Positions 19,473-29,089 of a stretch of 41,602 nucleotides of DNA are shown piece after piece. A model generated the notes under the pieces. The model was not told the DNA's origin and ran no database searches. It saw nothing but the letters and a program-made list of their open reading frames with translations. How positions within the stretch are numbered: the first letter of the stretch is position 1; every line of letters begins with the position of its first letter. This stretch comes from Sphingomonadaceae bacterium (lineage in GTDB: Bacteria; Pseudomonadota; Alphaproteobacteria; Sphingomonadales; Sphingomonadaceae): NCBI GenBank assembly GCA_030147805.1, contig JASBUR010000039.1, positions 1 through 41,602 of the forward strand. The letters are read 5' to 3'. The position numbers and the translations under genes were made by a program.

Positions 19473-20369
19473 ATGAACGATCACAGCCCCGCCCCCGCGA
19501 TGCTCGCCAAGACCGAAACGCTGGTCGAGGCGCTGCCCTATCTGCAGAAATATGCCGGCCAGACCTTCGTGGTGAAATATGGCGGCCACGCGATGGGCGA
19601 CCCCGAGCGCGCGCAGGACTTCGCCGAGGACATCGTCCTGCTGAAGGCGGTGGGCATCAACCCGATCGTCGTCCATGGCGGCGGGCCGCAGATCGGCTCG
19701 ATGCTCAAGCGGCTGAACATCAAGTCGGAGTTCGTCGACGGGCTGCGCGTCACCGACGCCGCCACCGCCGAGGTCGCCGAGATGGTCTTGGGCGCGATCA
19801 ACAAGGAGATCGCCGCCTGGATCAACCGCGCCGGCGGCACCGCGGTCGGCATCTCGGGCAAGGACGCGCATCTCGTCACCGCGCGCAAGGTCACGCGGAC
19901 GACGCGCGACCCCGATTCGGCGATCGAGCGCGAGATCGACCTCGGCTTCGTCGGCGAGCCCGAGACGATCGACCGCCGCATCCTCGACGTCATGACCGGA
20001 CAGAACGTCATCCCGGTGATCGCGCCGATCGGCGCCGGCTCCGACGGCCAGACCGACAACAACAACGCCGACACGATGGCCGGCGCGATCGCCGCGGCGG
20101 TCGGCGCGGCAAGGCTGTTCCTGCTCACCGACGTCGCCGGCGTGCTCGACAAGACGAAGAACCTGCTCACCGACCTGACGCCGCGCGACATCGCCGCGCT
20201 GACCGAGGACGGCACCATCTCAGGCGGCATGATCCCCAAGCTCGAGACCTGCGTCGCCGCGGTGACCGGCGGCGTCGACGCCGCGGTCGTCCTCGATGGC
20301 CGCGTGCCGCACGCGCTGCTGCTCGAGATCTTCACCCGCCAGGGCGCGGGGACACTGGTCAGGGCCTGA
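19473..20369 (+). CDS. argB: Acetylglutamate kinase
   Basis: A 298-residue amino-acid kinase phosphorylating N-acetyl-L-glutamate, the second step of arginine synthesis. It has the [10 protein letters not shown] phosphate-binding strand, [13 protein letters not shown], the substrate segment [13 protein letters not shown] and [24 protein letters not shown] near the ATP site, with the C-terminal [21 protein letters not shown]. Length and order match the arginine-sensitive family. It is alone, with a short leader after the transglutaminase operon. Confidence 0.96.
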   Translation: MNDHSPAPAMLAKTETLVEALPYLQKYAGQTFVVKYGGHAMGDPERAQDFAEDIVLLKAVGINPIVVHGGGPQIGSMLKRLNIKSEFVDGLRVTDAATAEVAEMVLGAINKEIAAWINRAGGTAVGISGKDAHLVTARKVTRTTRDPDSAIEREIDLGFVGEPETIDRRILDVMTGQNVIPVIAPIGAGSDGQTDNNNADTMAGAIAAAVGAARLFLLTDVAGVLDKTKNLLTDLTPRDIAALTEDGTISGGMIPKLETCVAAVTGGVDAAVVLDGRVPHALLLEIFTRQGAGTLVRA

Positions 20370-20383
20370 CGGCTTGCGCCTGT

Positions 20384-20410
20384 CCCCCTCCCGCAAGCGG
20401 GCGAGGGGTT
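20384..20410. terminator. Imperfect hairpin between convergent argB and phhB
   Basis: The 39-nt gap between the two stop codons holds CCCCTCCCGC-AA-GCGGGCGAGGGG, a stem with a one-base bulge. There is no long T-run on either strand, so it may act as a bidirectional hairpin barrier or an RNA end rather than a strong intrinsic terminator. Confidence 0.45.
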
Positions 20411-20690
20411 ATTGATCGATCGCGTTGGCCAGATCGATGTCGCGCATCGACAGCCCGCCGGCGTCGTGCGTCGTCAGCAGGATGTCGACGCGGTTGTAGA
20501 CGTTGAACCATTCGGGATGATGGTCGGCCTTCTCGGCGAGCAGCGCGACGCGCGCCATGAAGCCGAACGCCTGGGTGAAGTCGGCGAAGCGGTAGCTCTT
20601 GCGGATGCCGTCGCGCTCGACGTCGATCTCCCAGCCCTCGAGCGTAGGAAGCAGGCGCTCGCGTTCGGCGGGGGTGAGCTTTTCGACCAT
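20409..20690 (-). CDS. phhB: 4a-hydroxytetrahydrobiopterin (pterin carbinolamine) dehydratase
   Basis: A 93-residue enzyme that dehydrates 4a-hydroxytetrahydropterin to recycle the pterin cofactor used by phenylalanine hydroxylase. The family core His57-His58-Pro-Glu-Trp ([12 protein letters not shown]) and [16 protein letters not shown] are present. The frame extends to 20741, but the ATG at 20690 has GGAG 7 nt upstream and gives the family-length protein. Divergent from the zincin gene with only 37 nt between starts. Confidence 0.92.
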   Translation of the reverse strand: MVEKLTPAERERLLPTLEGWEIDVERDGIRKSYRFADFTQAFGFMARVALLAEKADHHPEWFNVYNRVDILLTTHDAGGLSMRDIDLANAIDQ

Positions 20691-20727
20691 GGCAGGCTCC
20701 GGCTTGGCAGGGGATGACCCGCCGCCT

Positions 20728-21138
20728 ATGTCGCCAAGCATGACCTTCCGTCAAACCTTCCCGCCGACGCTCGACGAGATCGAGGCGCATGCGCGCGCCG
20801 CGATCGCCCGGCTGCCCGACACCTTCCGCCAGTTCCTCGACGGCGTCCGGCTCGAGGTGCAGGACTTTCCCGACGAGGAGGTGATGCGCGAGATGGGGCT
20901 CGAAAGCCCGTTCGACATCCTGGGGCTCTACCAGGGCCATGCCGTCGGCAAGTCGGTCGAGCTGTCGGGCAACCTGCCCGACACGGTCTTCCTCTACCGC
21001 CGCCCGATCCTCGACGAATGGGCCGACGGCGGCGACAGCCTCGAGGCGCTGGTCGCGCATGTGCTGGTCCACGAGGTCGGCCATCACTTCGGCCTGTCCG
21101 ACGAGGACATGGACCGGATCGAGGCCGACGCCGACTGA
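20728..21138 (+). CDS. Metallopeptidase family protein (zincin-like, DUF1025 type)
   Basis: A 136-residue minimal zincin with the [18 protein letters not shown] motif: zinc ligands His115 and His119 and catalytic Glu116, followed by an acidic residue as third-ligand candidate. No signal peptide, so it is cytoplasmic. The frame is open further upstream across phhB, but the ATG at 20728 (or the second ATG at 20740) gives the usual family N-terminus. The substrate is unknown. Confidence 0.85.
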   Translation: MSPSMTFRQTFPPTLDEIEAHARAAIARLPDTFRQFLDGVRLEVQDFPDEEVMREMGLESPFDILGLYQGHAVGKSVELSGNLPDTVFLYRRPILDEWADGGDSLEALVAHVLVHEVGHHFGLSDEDMDRIEADAD

Positions 21139-21183
21139 CGGCCAACGCTCGTTTGCAGAGTATCGCCGCTCTTCGCGCTCACC

Positions 21184-21250
21184 CTGAGCTTGTCGAAGGG
21201 CGAGCAGGCCGAGACGTCGCAGCGCGCCAACTCTGCTTCGACAAGCTCAG
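21184..21250. repeat. Inverted repeat of the CTTCGACAAGCTCAG family
   Basis: CTGAGCTTGTCGAAG (21184-21198) is followed by its exact reverse complement CTTCGACAAGCTCAG (21236-21250), a 15-bp perfect inverted repeat with a 37-nt spacer. This motif is a familiar dispersed intergenic repeat in alphaproteobacterial genomes. Placed between the convergent zincin and gdh genes, it can form a long hairpin on both transcripts and may end them. Confidence 0.75.
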
Positions 21251-21304
21251 CATGAGCGCTGTGGATGCGCAGGCTGCAGCGGTCCGCGCTCCGTGCAGCT
21301 CGCC

Positions 21305-24300
21305 CTAGCTCAACACCGCGCGGGCCTGGCTGCCGAGGTGCGCAAGCATCGGCACCGTCACCGCGGCGCCGCTGCGCGCGCGGTGGACGGTGGCGGCGAT
21401 GCGGTCGGCGCGGTCGCGGTTGGCGTCGAGCCAGTGCTGCGTCGCGTCGACCGGGTCGCCACCCGCGCCGGCGACGCGGCGGACGAGGTCGAGCCGCAGC
21501 TGTTCGAAGTCGCGAACGAGGCCGGCCACCAGCAGCCGCTCCCACGGGTCCGACGGCGCCAGCTGCGCCGCGACGCCCTTGGCCCAGTCGAGCCCGAGCC
21601 GTTCGCCGAGCAGCGTGTAGGCGCGCACCACCTGCGCCTCCGACACGCCGATGTCGGCAGACAGCTGCGCGACGCCGACGGCGCCGTCGAGGCTCTGGAC
21701 GCGCAGCAGCTGCGCGGCGATGTCCGCCGGCGCCCCGGCGGCCGCCAGTTCCTGCGCCAGCCGGTCGAGCTGCGCCTTGGGTTCGGGGCGCATCAGCGAA
21801 TCGACCTGCGCGGCGATGCGGTCGACGCCCGGCCGCAGCCGCGCGATGATCGTCGACGGCGTCGCCTGCGTGTCGGTCGAGCGCAGCAGGTCGGACATCT
21901 GGACGCGCAAGCCCTCGGTGGCGCGGCGGTGCAGCTCCATCTGCACCGCGGCGGGAAGGTCGGCGGCGTCGATCGCGCGCCACAATTTGCGGAGCTCGAA
22001 CAATTCGCGCGCGGCGACGAAGGCGGTGGCGACGTCGGCGAGGCTCGCGCCCATTTCCTCGGCGAGCTCGAACGGCAGCGTGATGCCGCCGCGGTTGACG
22101 ATCTGGTTGGCGAGCTTGGTGGCGATCAGCTCGCGGCGCAGCCGGTGGCCGTCGATCGCCGGGCGGAAGCGTTCGACGAGGACGGGCGGGAAGGCGGCGT
22201 GGAGGTCGCCCTCCATGACCGGATCGTCGACGACGATCGACGCGACCAGCGCCTCCTTCAACGCCATCTTGGCATAGGCGAGGAGCACTGCGAGCTCGGG
22301 GCGTTCGAGCCCCTGGCCCGCCTGCGCGCGCTGCGCCAGCAGGTCGTCGGCGGGCAGCCCCTCGACCATGCGGTTGAGCTTGCCGGCGCCTTCGAGCGCC
22401 TGGATGACGCGGACATAGGCGGGCAGCGCCGGCGCGCCGCCGCGCTCGGCGACCGAGATCGCCTGCGTCTGCATGACGTTGTCGCGCAGCACCAGCGCCG
22501 CGACGTCGTCGGTCATCGATTCGAGCAGCGCGTTGCGTTGTTCGAGCCCGAAGCGCCCGGCGGCGACCTCGGGATTGAGCGCGATCTTGATGTTGACCTC
22601 GTTGTCCGAGCAGTCGACGCCCGCCGAATTGTCGATGAAGTCGGTGTTGATGCGGCCGCCGCGCTTGGCGAAGGCGATGCGCGCCGCCTGGGTGACGCCG
22701 AGATTGGCGCCCTCGCCGATGACCTTGACGCGCAGCGCCTCGGCGTCGACGCGCTGCGCGTCGTTGGCGCGGTCGCCGACGTCGGCATGGCTCTCGCCCG
22801 CCGCCTTCACATAGGTGCCGATGCCGCCGAACCAGCAGAGATCGGCGGGCGATTTGAGGATCGCCTGCATCAGCTCCGCCGGGGTCAGTTCGTCGGCGTC
22901 GACGCCGAGCATCGCCTTGACCTGCGGCGTGAGCGGGATCGACTTCTGGTCGCGCGGGAAGACGCCGCCGCCCGCCGAGATCAGCGACGCGTCGTAATCG
23001 GCCCAGGAGGAACGCGGCAGCGCGAACAGCCGCGCGCGCTCGGCATGGCTCGCCGCCGGGTCGGGATCGGGGTCGAGGAAGATGTGGCGATGGTCGAACG
23101 CCGCGACGAGCTTGACCGACGACGACAGCAGCAGGCCGTTGCCGAACACGTCGCCCGACATGTCGCCGACGCCGATGACGCGCACCGCGTCGGTCTGGAC
23201 GTCGATGCCCATCTCGCGGAAGTGACGCTGGACCGAGATCCAGGCGCCCTTGGCGGTGATGCCCATCGCCTTGTGGTCGTAGCCGTAGCGCCCGCCCGAG
23301 GCGAAGGCGTCGCCCAGCCAGAAGCCATGGTCTTCCGAGATCGCGTTGGCGACGTCGGAGAAGGTCGCGGTGCCCTTGTCGGCGGCGACGACGAGATAGG
23401 GATCGTCGGCGTCGTGGCGGACGACGAACGCCGGCGGCGCCACCGCGCCGTCGTGCAGATTGTCGGTGATCGACAGCAGCGCGCGGATGAACACGCGATA
23501 GCTCTCGGTGCCCTCGGCGAGCCAGGCGTCGCGGTCGGACGCGCTCGGCAGCTGCTTGGGATAGAAGCCGCCCTTGGCGCCGGTGGGCACGATGACGGCG
23601 TTCTTGACCATCTGCGCCTTGACCAGGCCGAGCACCTCGGTGCGGAAATCGTCGCGCCGGTCGGACCAGCGCAGCCCGCCGCGCGCGATCGGCCCGCCGC
23701 GCAGGTGGATGCCCTCGACGCGCGGGCTGTACACCCAGATCTCGCGATAGGGCACCGGCGGCGGCAGGTTGGGCACCATCGACGAATCGAGCTTGAACGC
23801 CAGCGCCTCGGGGCCGCCCGGGGTGAAGGCGTTGGTCCGCAGCGTCGACTCGATGACGCGGCGGTAGAGCCGGAGGATGCGGTCGTCGTCGATCGCCTTC
23901 ACATTGGCGAGCGAGGCCTGCAGCCGCGCGTTGATCGCCTGTTCGGCATGGCCGCGGTCGCCCTCGGCCATCGGATCGAAGCGCGCGACGAACATCGCGA
24001 CGAGGTCGCGCGTGATGTGCGGATAGGCACGCAGCGCGTTGACGATCGTCGGCTGGCCATAGGCGACGCCGGTCTGGCGCAGGTAGCGGAAATAGGCGCG
24101 CAGCCAGCCGACGGCGCGCGCGTCGAGCCCGACGCCGAGCACCAGCGCGTTGAAGACGTCGTTCTCCTGCGCGCCGGTCAGCACCGCGCGCAGCGCCGGC
24201 TCGACGCGCGCGCGGGCGTCGTCGAGGTCGACCGCGGCGCCGTCGGCGGTCTCGAGCAGGAAGTCGTGGATCCAGCCGAAGCGGCCGTTGGCGAGGTCGA

Positions 24301-26035
24301 AGGGATATTCCTCGATGACGCGCAGCCCGAAATGTTCGAGCACCGGCACCACGTCGGACAGCGGGATCACCTGGCCGAGCCGGTAGATCTTGGCGCGCAC
24401 CTGGTGCGGCGCGTCGCCATCGCGGCGATAGAGGAAGGCGTCGCGGTCGGCATCGCCGGCGAGCGCGGTCAGCCGCAGCACGTCGGTGGCGGCGTCGGCG
24501 GCGCCGAACTGCGCCTGATAGGCGGCGGAGAAGGCGCCGCCGTGGCTGAGCGCCAGTCGCGCCGCGCGCGTCGCGCCCGCCTGTTCGGCGAGCGCCGCCT
24601 CGAGGCTGTCGCCCCAGCCGCGCACCAGCGCGCCGAGCCGCGCGTCGAGCAGCGCCTCGTCGACCGGCGGCACCTGCCCCGGCGTGGTGCTGAGGATATA
24701 GTGGACGCGCGCCAGCCCCTCGGCGCGCAGCTCGACGTCGTAGCGCGACAGCCGCGCCGCGAACGCCTCGGTGAGCATGGTGCCGACCGCCTCGCGAACG
24801 CCGCTGGTGTAGGCGTCGCGCGGCACGAAGACGAGCACCGACACGAAGCGTTCGAACGGGTCCTGCCGCACGAACAGCTTGGGGCGCGGCCGGTCGAGCA
24901 GCGACAGCAGCCCCTCGGCGATCACCTTCAGCCGGCCGGCGTCGAGCTGGAACAGCTCGTCCTTGGGCAGCGATTCGAGGACGTGCGTCAGCGCCTTGCC
25001 GGCATGGCTGCGCGCGTCGAAGCGCAGCAGCGCATTGACCTCCTCGGCCTTGCGGCGGAGCAGCGGCACGGTGCGCGGCGGCGCGTTCAAGGCCTGGCTG
25101 GTGAACAGCCCGACGAAGCGCTTTTCGCCGACGACGGTGCCCGCGGCATCGAACTGCTTGACGCCGATATAGTCGAAATAGGCGCGGCGATGGACGGTCG
25201 ACAGGATGCTCGCCTTGGTGATCAGCACCGGCTCGCGGCCGACGAGGAAGCGGCGCAGCCCGGCGGGGATCGTCTCGAAGCCCTGCGCGCCCTTCCAGAT
25301 CGCGACGTCGTCGCGCAGCAGCCCGAGCCCGCGTTCGCTGACCGGCGCGAAGCCTTCCTCGGTCGCCGGCTGGTCGAAGCGATAGTCGTGGAAGCCGAGC
25401 AGCGTGAAATTGTCCTGCGCCAGCCATTCGAGGAAGGCCGCCGCCTCGCCGTCGCCGGCGGCGTCGGCGGCCAGCCCGCTCGCCGCCTTGCGCAGCTCGT
25501 CGAGCATCGCCGGCCAGTCCTCGACCGCGGCGCGCACGTCGGCGAGCACCGAATCGAGCTGGTCGACGAGCTCGCCGCGCGCGCGCGCGCCGACGCGTTC
25601 GAGCTCGATGTAGATCAGCGATTCGCGGTGCGTCGCGCCGGCGCCGAGGCCGGTCATCCGGCCGTCGGCGTCGCGCGCCGATTCGAGGATCGGGTGAAGC
25701 AGCCGGTCGATCGACAGATTGTGCGCGCCGATCGCCGCCGACACCGAATCGACGAGGAAGGGCATGTCGTCGTTGACGATGGCGAGCGCCATGCGCCGCC
25801 GGCCGGGCTGACCCTCGAGCGATTCGAGCCGGATCGCCGGCCGACCCGGCGGCCGCGTCGCGGCGGTCGCGGCGACGAAATCGACGATGCGCGCCGCGTC
25901 GGGCGCCGACAGGCCGGCGACCTCGTCGGGCAGCGCCCCGGCGAACAGCGCGTCGGCGAGCGCGTGGCGGATCGGATCGGCGGAAAACTGTTCGACGAGC
26001 GGCTCGATGGCCGCCGGGCGCGCGGACATGCGCAT
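21305..26035 (-). CDS. gdh: NAD-specific glutamate dehydrogenase, large (about 180 kDa) type
   Basis: A 1576-residue catabolic enzyme deaminating glutamate to 2-oxoglutarate with NAD. The long N-terminal regulatory region (about 1-650, ACT-like segments such as VNDDMPFLVDSV) precedes the catalytic core. The core has MVKNAVIVPTGAKGGFYPKQ at about 809-828 (substrate-binding Lys) and a dinucleotide-binding stretch VIGVGDMSGDVFGNG at about 945-960, and a long helical C-terminal region follows. The ATG at 26035 has GGGGAG just before it; the ATG two codons later is also possible. Very long open frames on the opposite strand are GC-driven shadows. Confidence 0.95.
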   Translation of the reverse strand: MRMSARPAAIEPLVEQFSADPIRHALADALFAGALPDEVAGLSAPDAARIVDFVAATAATRPPGRPAIRLESLEGQPGRRRMALAIVNDDMPFLVDSVSAAIGAHNLSIDRLLHPILESARDADGRMTGLGAGATHRESLIYIELERVGARARGELVDQLDSVLADVRAAVEDWPAMLDELRKAASGLAADAAGDGEAAAFLEWLAQDNFTLLGFHDYRFDQPATEEGFAPVSERGLGLLRDDVAIWKGAQGFETIPAGLRRFLVGREPVLITKASILSTVHRRAYFDYIGVKQFDAAGTVVGEKRFVGLFTSQALNAPPRTVPLLRRKAEEVNALLRFDARSHAGKALTHVLESLPKDELFQLDAGRLKVIAEGLLSLLDRPRPKLFVRQDPFERFVSVLVFVPRDAYTSGVREAVGTMLTEAFAARLSRYDVELRAEGLARVHYILSTTPGQVPPVDEALLDARLGALVRGWGDSLEAALAEQAGATRAARLALSHGGAFSAAYQAQFGAADAATDVLRLTALAGDADRDAFLYRRDGDAPHQVRAKIYRLGQVIPLSDVVPVLEHFGLRVIEEYPFDLANGRFGWIHDFLLETADGAAVDLDDARARVEPALRAVLTGAQENDVFNALVLGVGLDARAVGWLRAYFRYLRQTGVAYGQPTIVNALRAYPHITRDLVAMFVARFDPMAEGDRGHAEQAINARLQASLANVKAIDDDRILRLYRRVIESTLRTNAFTPGGPEALAFKLDSSMVPNLPPPVPYREIWVYSPRVEGIHLRGGPIARGGLRWSDRRDDFRTEVLGLVKAQMVKNAVIVPTGAKGGFYPKQLPSASDRDAWLAEGTESYRVFIRALLSITDNLHDGAVAPPAFVVRHDADDPYLVVAADKGTATFSDVANAISEDHGFWLGDAFASGGRYGYDHKAMGITAKGAWISVQRHFREMGIDVQTDAVRVIGVGDMSGDVFGNGLLLSSSVKLVAAFDHRHIFLDPDPDPAASHAERARLFALPRSSWADYDASLISAGGGVFPRDQKSIPLTPQVKAMLGVDADELTPAELMQAILKSPADLCWFGGIGTYVKAAGESHADVGDRANDAQRVDAEALRVKVIGEGANLGVTQAARIAFAKRGGRINTDFIDNSAGVDCSDNEVNIKIALNPEVAAGRFGLEQRNALLESMTDDVAALVLRDNVMQTQAISVAERGGAPALPAYVRVIQALEGAGKLNRMVEGLPADDLLAQRAQAGQGLERPELAVLLAYAKMALKEALVASIVVDDPVMEGDLHAAFPPVLVERFRPAIDGHRLRRELIATKLANQIVNRGGITLPFELAEEMGASLADVATAFVAARELFELRKLWRAIDAADLPAAVQMELHRRATEGLRVQMSDLLRSTDTQATPSTIIARLRPGVDRIAAQVDSLMRPEPKAQLDRLAQELAAAGAPADIAAQLLRVQSLDGAVGVAQLSADIGVSEAQVVRAYTLLGERLGLDWAKGVAAQLAPSDPWERLLVAGLVRDFEQLRLDLVRRVAGAGGDPVDATQHWLDANRDRADRIAATVHRARSGAAVTVPMLAHLGSQARAVLS

Positions 26036-26179
26036 CTACTCCCCATGGATCGCCCGTCACCGGGCTTTGATCGCTGGCTTATGCGGTTTTGCCCGCGCGG
26101 CGGCAAGGCCGCCGGGGCAGCGGCTGCCATGCCGCCGCTGCATGGCCGCGCGACCGAGGCGCGGCGGCGGCGGGCACGG

Positions 26180-26803
26180 TCAGGCGAAGGGGTCAATCGT
26201 CGCGGCGCGGGTGACGCGTACCAGCGCGCCGATCTCGGCGGCGAGGCGGCGCGCCATCTCGGGCGACACCACCTGCTTCCAGCTGACGACGCCGTGGATC
26301 AGGTCGATGCTCTCGCCGTCGCTCGCCAGCGGCAGCAGCACGCCGCGGCACAGCAGCTCGCTGCCGCGCGACACCGCGAATTCGTCGGCGAAACCCACCG
26401 GCGCGCGTGCCGCCAGCACCTCGGGAACGCGCGCGATCAACCGCGCGACGAGCGGCGAGTCGGGGGGCGTCGCACCCGCCGGCGCCTCGCCGAGGCCGTC
26501 CTGCGCGCGCAGCCGCGGCCCGACGAAGCGCAGCACCGGTGCCGCGGCGGCGCCGACGGCGATTTCGAGCAGCACGCTGTTCGGCGCGAAGCCGCCGAGC
26601 CCCAGCCGGTCGAGCTCCGCCATCTCCAGATTGGTCAGGTCGAGGTCGGCGGGCGCCGGCAGCGCGCGACCGCGCAGCAGCGACGCCCAGTGGCTGTAGG
26701 CGCGCGCGTGCATCCGCCGCTCGTCGGCGTCGCGAAAGCGCGGCGGCGCCTCGAACCCCGGCTCGATCGCCGCCACGCCGTCATCCTCTGCCGAAACTGC
26801 CAT
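26180..26803 (-). CDS. PAS-like (PAS_5) domain protein
   Basis: A 207-residue cytoplasmic protein. It contains RMHARAYSHWASLLRGRALP (about 30-49), FAPNSVLLEI, VLRFVGPRLRAQDG and GFADEFAVSRGSELLCRGVLLPLASDG, followed by IDLIHGVVSWKQ. This layout resembles the PAS_5 family found in many alphaproteobacteria, which has a stand-alone PAS fold and unknown ligand. No output domain is attached. It is upstream of gdh on the same strand, separated by 144 nt. Confidence 0.65.
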   Translation of the reverse strand: MAVSAEDDGVAAIEPGFEAPPRFRDADERRMHARAYSHWASLLRGRALPAPADLDLTNLEMAELDRLGLGGFAPNSVLLEIAVGAAAAPVLRFVGPRLRAQDGLGEAPAGATPPDSPLVARLIARVPEVLAARAPVGFADEFAVSRGSELLCRGVLLPLASDGESIDLIHGVVSWKQVVSPEMARRLAAEIGALVRVTRAATIDPFA

Positions 26804-26924
26804 CGCGCGACCTCCACCAACCCGCGCGATGATCGGCCGCCGAGGGTTGCCAAGCGGTTAAAGCGCCGGCGCGGCGCCGCGTCGCTTGTGTTGCGCCGAC
26901 ACCGCTGTTAAGAGCCGCCCCCGT

Positions 26925-27000
26925 GCCGCTTTAGCTCAGCCGGTAGAGCACATCATTCGTAATGATGGGGTCAGGTGTTCGAGTCACCTAAGCGGCACCA
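26925..27000 (+). tRNA. tRNA-Thr (anticodon CGT)
   Basis: A complete 76-nt cloverleaf: acceptor GCCGCTT pairs with AAGCGGC, followed by discriminator A and an encoded CCA. The D arm has AGCTCAGCCGGTAGAGC, the anticodon stem-loop is CATCATT-CGT-AATGATG-like with anticodon CGT, and the T arm is AGGTG-TTCGAGT-CACCT. It marks the point where the core region ends; tRNA 3' ends are frequent integration sites, and accessory DNA starts right after this one. Confidence 0.96.
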
Positions 27001-27170
27001 CCACTTCCACAAGGCAATCTGAGGCGTCCTAGGCAGAGTGCCTTCGGCGTGGGTCGCGCGTGGGTCCTTGCTGAAGAACGACAGCAAGCGGGGCTATCGC
27101 GCTCTGCTCACGGCGGCTCGTCGCGATCGAGGCGCGCGGCGGCAGCTACGAACCAGTGCTGGCCGCGCCT
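27001..27170. other. Gap between tRNA-Thr and the DUF262 gene
   Basis: No gene is convincing. One forward frame near 27113-27206 reads RRLVAIEARGGSYEPVLAA, which looks protein-like and could be a decayed gene end, but it has no start or ribosome site. No copy of the tRNA 3' end was found further right in the window. Confidence 0.3.
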
Positions 27171-28877
27171 TTAGTCGGGAACAGCAAGCGACGTGGGCCA
27201 CGCCTGTAAAGCGAGTCTCGCAAGTTGCGTCTGGCGGGCACGAATTTCATCAGCGCCCCAGCGCGAATGCTCAGCAACCATCCGCGTTACGTTGTAGGCT
27301 GAGTGAGCATAAGCATCCCGGCGTTGATTGAAGCTCTTGCCGCTGATCTCTCGGTTTTGGTTGGGCTTCAGCAGAACGAGATTGCCGAGCATCTTCTGCA
27401 CGGCCTCCGCTTCTTCGTTCGTGACCCAGGCTTCGCTAGAACTTAGCGGGAGAATATGGTCCAGCGTGAGTTGCTCCATATCCTCGTTTGACACGAACTC
27501 GGGCTGGGGATCATCCTTCGTTACCTTGTCGATAGCTCTCAAATAGTACCGTGCGAGATGCGCCCGGGACACGCGCGCTGTAGCGAAGGCGGCATGGAAT
27601 TCTGCATCCGTCGGAACGTATCTCCCCATCGCGTCTCTTAGTTCTCGTGCGGTAGTGATGCGCTCGGTCCCAACCTCCTGAGCTCTGCGGGAGTACTGCT
27701 CATCGAGCATACCTCCCCGCCCGCCGAAAATCAGAAACCGGACTGACCAGCTCACGAACAGCCGAAAGGCTTTCTCAGCTTCCGTTGGGTTGAAGTGAAG
27801 GGCGACGGCAAATAACAGAGGCCGAATTTGCTCGACGCGTAGATGCTCCGCAATCGTATCTACCGAGTTGCGAGTAGCAGGCTTGTGCTTTGCCCAAAAC
27901 GGATGCCTAGATGACCAAAGGGCGACATATGCGTCGACTGCCGAACTCGCCTCTGCAAGGAATGAGAGCGCCTTAGTTTCCCCAGTAATGTCTCTTTTAA
28001 TCTTAGTGGCCAACTCGCGTTCTTTAGTTGGCCCATTTGAAAGCACCCAAAAATGGCGGAGGAAGGTAACTAAGCGGTCATCCTCATCATCGCCCAAAGC
28101 TTCAATCGCTGTCGTGATTGAGTTCCAGTGCTTCTGGGCCTCATTCAGTCTGTCGCCAGCTTTACTGAACAGATAGTTCTTCAGAATATCTGCTGCGCCC
28201 GCCTTAAGCCCCCGGTCGTTGAGAGTTTCGAACATACGGAAAGCGCCAACCTCATCAGGGGCAGTCACGACAACCACTGACGCGGCATCTCTGATGAACT
28301 TCACCCATTTTACGAGGTAATCGGATTTATTCTCCGGCTTCATATTTTCGGTTATACTATTAAGAAACTTACCACAGATGTCAGATGCACGTTGCATATG
28401 TCTATTGCCGCCGGAAAGCTTTTGGGGAGGCCCGTCGCCGCGTTCATCCGGTCGCGAGATGATCGAATTGACAAAATACTGGTGGTCCTCTGGATTTAGA
28501 TGCAGGCGCGGCGTGCGCTCCTCTGTATCAATATCCATATCGCGCAAATATTGCTTCTCGATAGCGTCGGCTCTTGCCGGGCGCTTGAACTCGATCTGCT
28601 TATCTCTAATGCGCGCCAAGAGGATACTGGTTGTTACAAGCCTCTGCTGGCCATCGACTATGGAGGGCAAATCTTTCGGCTTTTGAATTAGGACAATTGT
28701 GCCAAGGAAGTAGTCCTCCTCATCATTCTGGATTGCCTCGTACAGATCCTGCAGCAGATTTTGCACGTGCGGATCGTCCCATTTGTATGGGCGTTGGTTT
28801 GGTGGCACGACGAGTGCTCCCCGCCGAAGCAACTCCCCGATCCCAAAGCTGTCGAATGTGAATTTTCCAGTCGACAC
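27171..28877 (-). CDS. DUF262/DUF1524 (GmrSD-like) nuclease, probable defence protein
   Basis: A 568-residue protein. The N-terminal DUF262 domain has NQRPYKWDD (about 27-35) and DGQQR (75-79), the ParB-like nucleotide-binding motif, plus FETLNDRGLKA. The C-terminal DUF1524 domain has an HNH-type centre: His474 (LTLDHILPL), Asn499 (LGNLVLL) and Asn508 (NQNREISGKSF). GmrSD proteins with this layout are type IV restriction enzymes that use nucleotide hydrolysis to cut modified phage DNA. The start is GTG, with GGAAGGG upstream; only 6 nt separate it from the RHH gene stop. GC is clearly lower than in the core genes, a sign of transfer. Confidence 0.85.
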   Translation of the reverse strand: MSTGKFTFDSFGIGELLRRGALVVPPNQRPYKWDDPHVQNLLQDLYEAIQNDEEDYFLGTIVLIQKPKDLPSIVDGQQRLVTTSILLARIRDKQIEFKRPARADAIEKQYLRDMDIDTEERTPRLHLNPEDHQYFVNSIISRPDERGDGPPQKLSGGNRHMQRASDICGKFLNSITENMKPENKSDYLVKWVKFIRDAASVVVVTAPDEVGAFRMFETLNDRGLKAGAADILKNYLFSKAGDRLNEAQKHWNSITTAIEALGDDEDDRLVTFLRHFWVLSNGPTKERELATKIKRDITGETKALSFLAEASSAVDAYVALWSSRHPFWAKHKPATRNSVDTIAEHLRVEQIRPLLFAVALHFNPTEAEKAFRLFVSWSVRFLIFGGRGGMLDEQYSRRAQEVGTERITTARELRDAMGRYVPTDAEFHAAFATARVSRAHLARYYLRAIDKVTKDDPQPEFVSNEDMEQLTLDHILPLSSSEAWVTNEEAEAVQKMLGNLVLLKPNQNREISGKSFNQRRDAYAHSAYNVTRMVAEHSRWGADEIRARQTQLARLALQAWPTSLAVPD

Positions 28878-28883
28878 TCGGGA

Positions 28884-29066
28884 CTACCCTTCCAGCTTGC
28901 GAGAGAACGGCACCGGTCGCGATGCGCTCTCGAATTCCAACGTGGCCGCCTGCCTCAGCCGGAGGCGCATCCAGCTCGACAGCTTAAGTCCAACCAAAGA
29001 GGCTGCCTCTTCAAAGGCCACCTTTTCAGTCGCGTCTACGCGCACTTCGACCCGAGTCGTCTTCAT
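28884..29066 (-). CDS. Ribbon-helix-helix regulator, probable autorepressor
   Basis: A 60-residue protein, MKTTRVEVRVDATEKVAFEEAA..., with the RHH pattern: a beta-ribbon at about 3-10 (alternating TTRVEVRV), helix 1 at about 12-24, a turn LVGLKLS and helix 2 at about 30-42. Such proteins bind DNA as dimers at inverted repeats and often act as antitoxins or repressors. A perfect AAGGAGG stands 5 nt before the ATG. It is the first gene of the operon with the DUF262 nuclease and lies directly below three phased palindromes, which makes autoregulation likely. A MobC- or DUF1778-like antitoxin is an alternative label. Confidence 0.75.
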   Translation of the reverse strand: MKTTRVEVRVDATEKVAFEEAASLVGLKLSSWMRLRLRQAATLEFESASRPVPFSRKLEG

Positions 29067-29089
29067 TGCTGCCTCCTTAGGGTGGACGC

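Noticed and set aside
21293..26911. 1872-codon open frame on the + strand opposite glutamate dehydrogenase
   Set aside because: Typical GC-driven antisense frame, low-complexity Arg/Ala/Gly/Asp composition; it also runs through the PAS-like gene.
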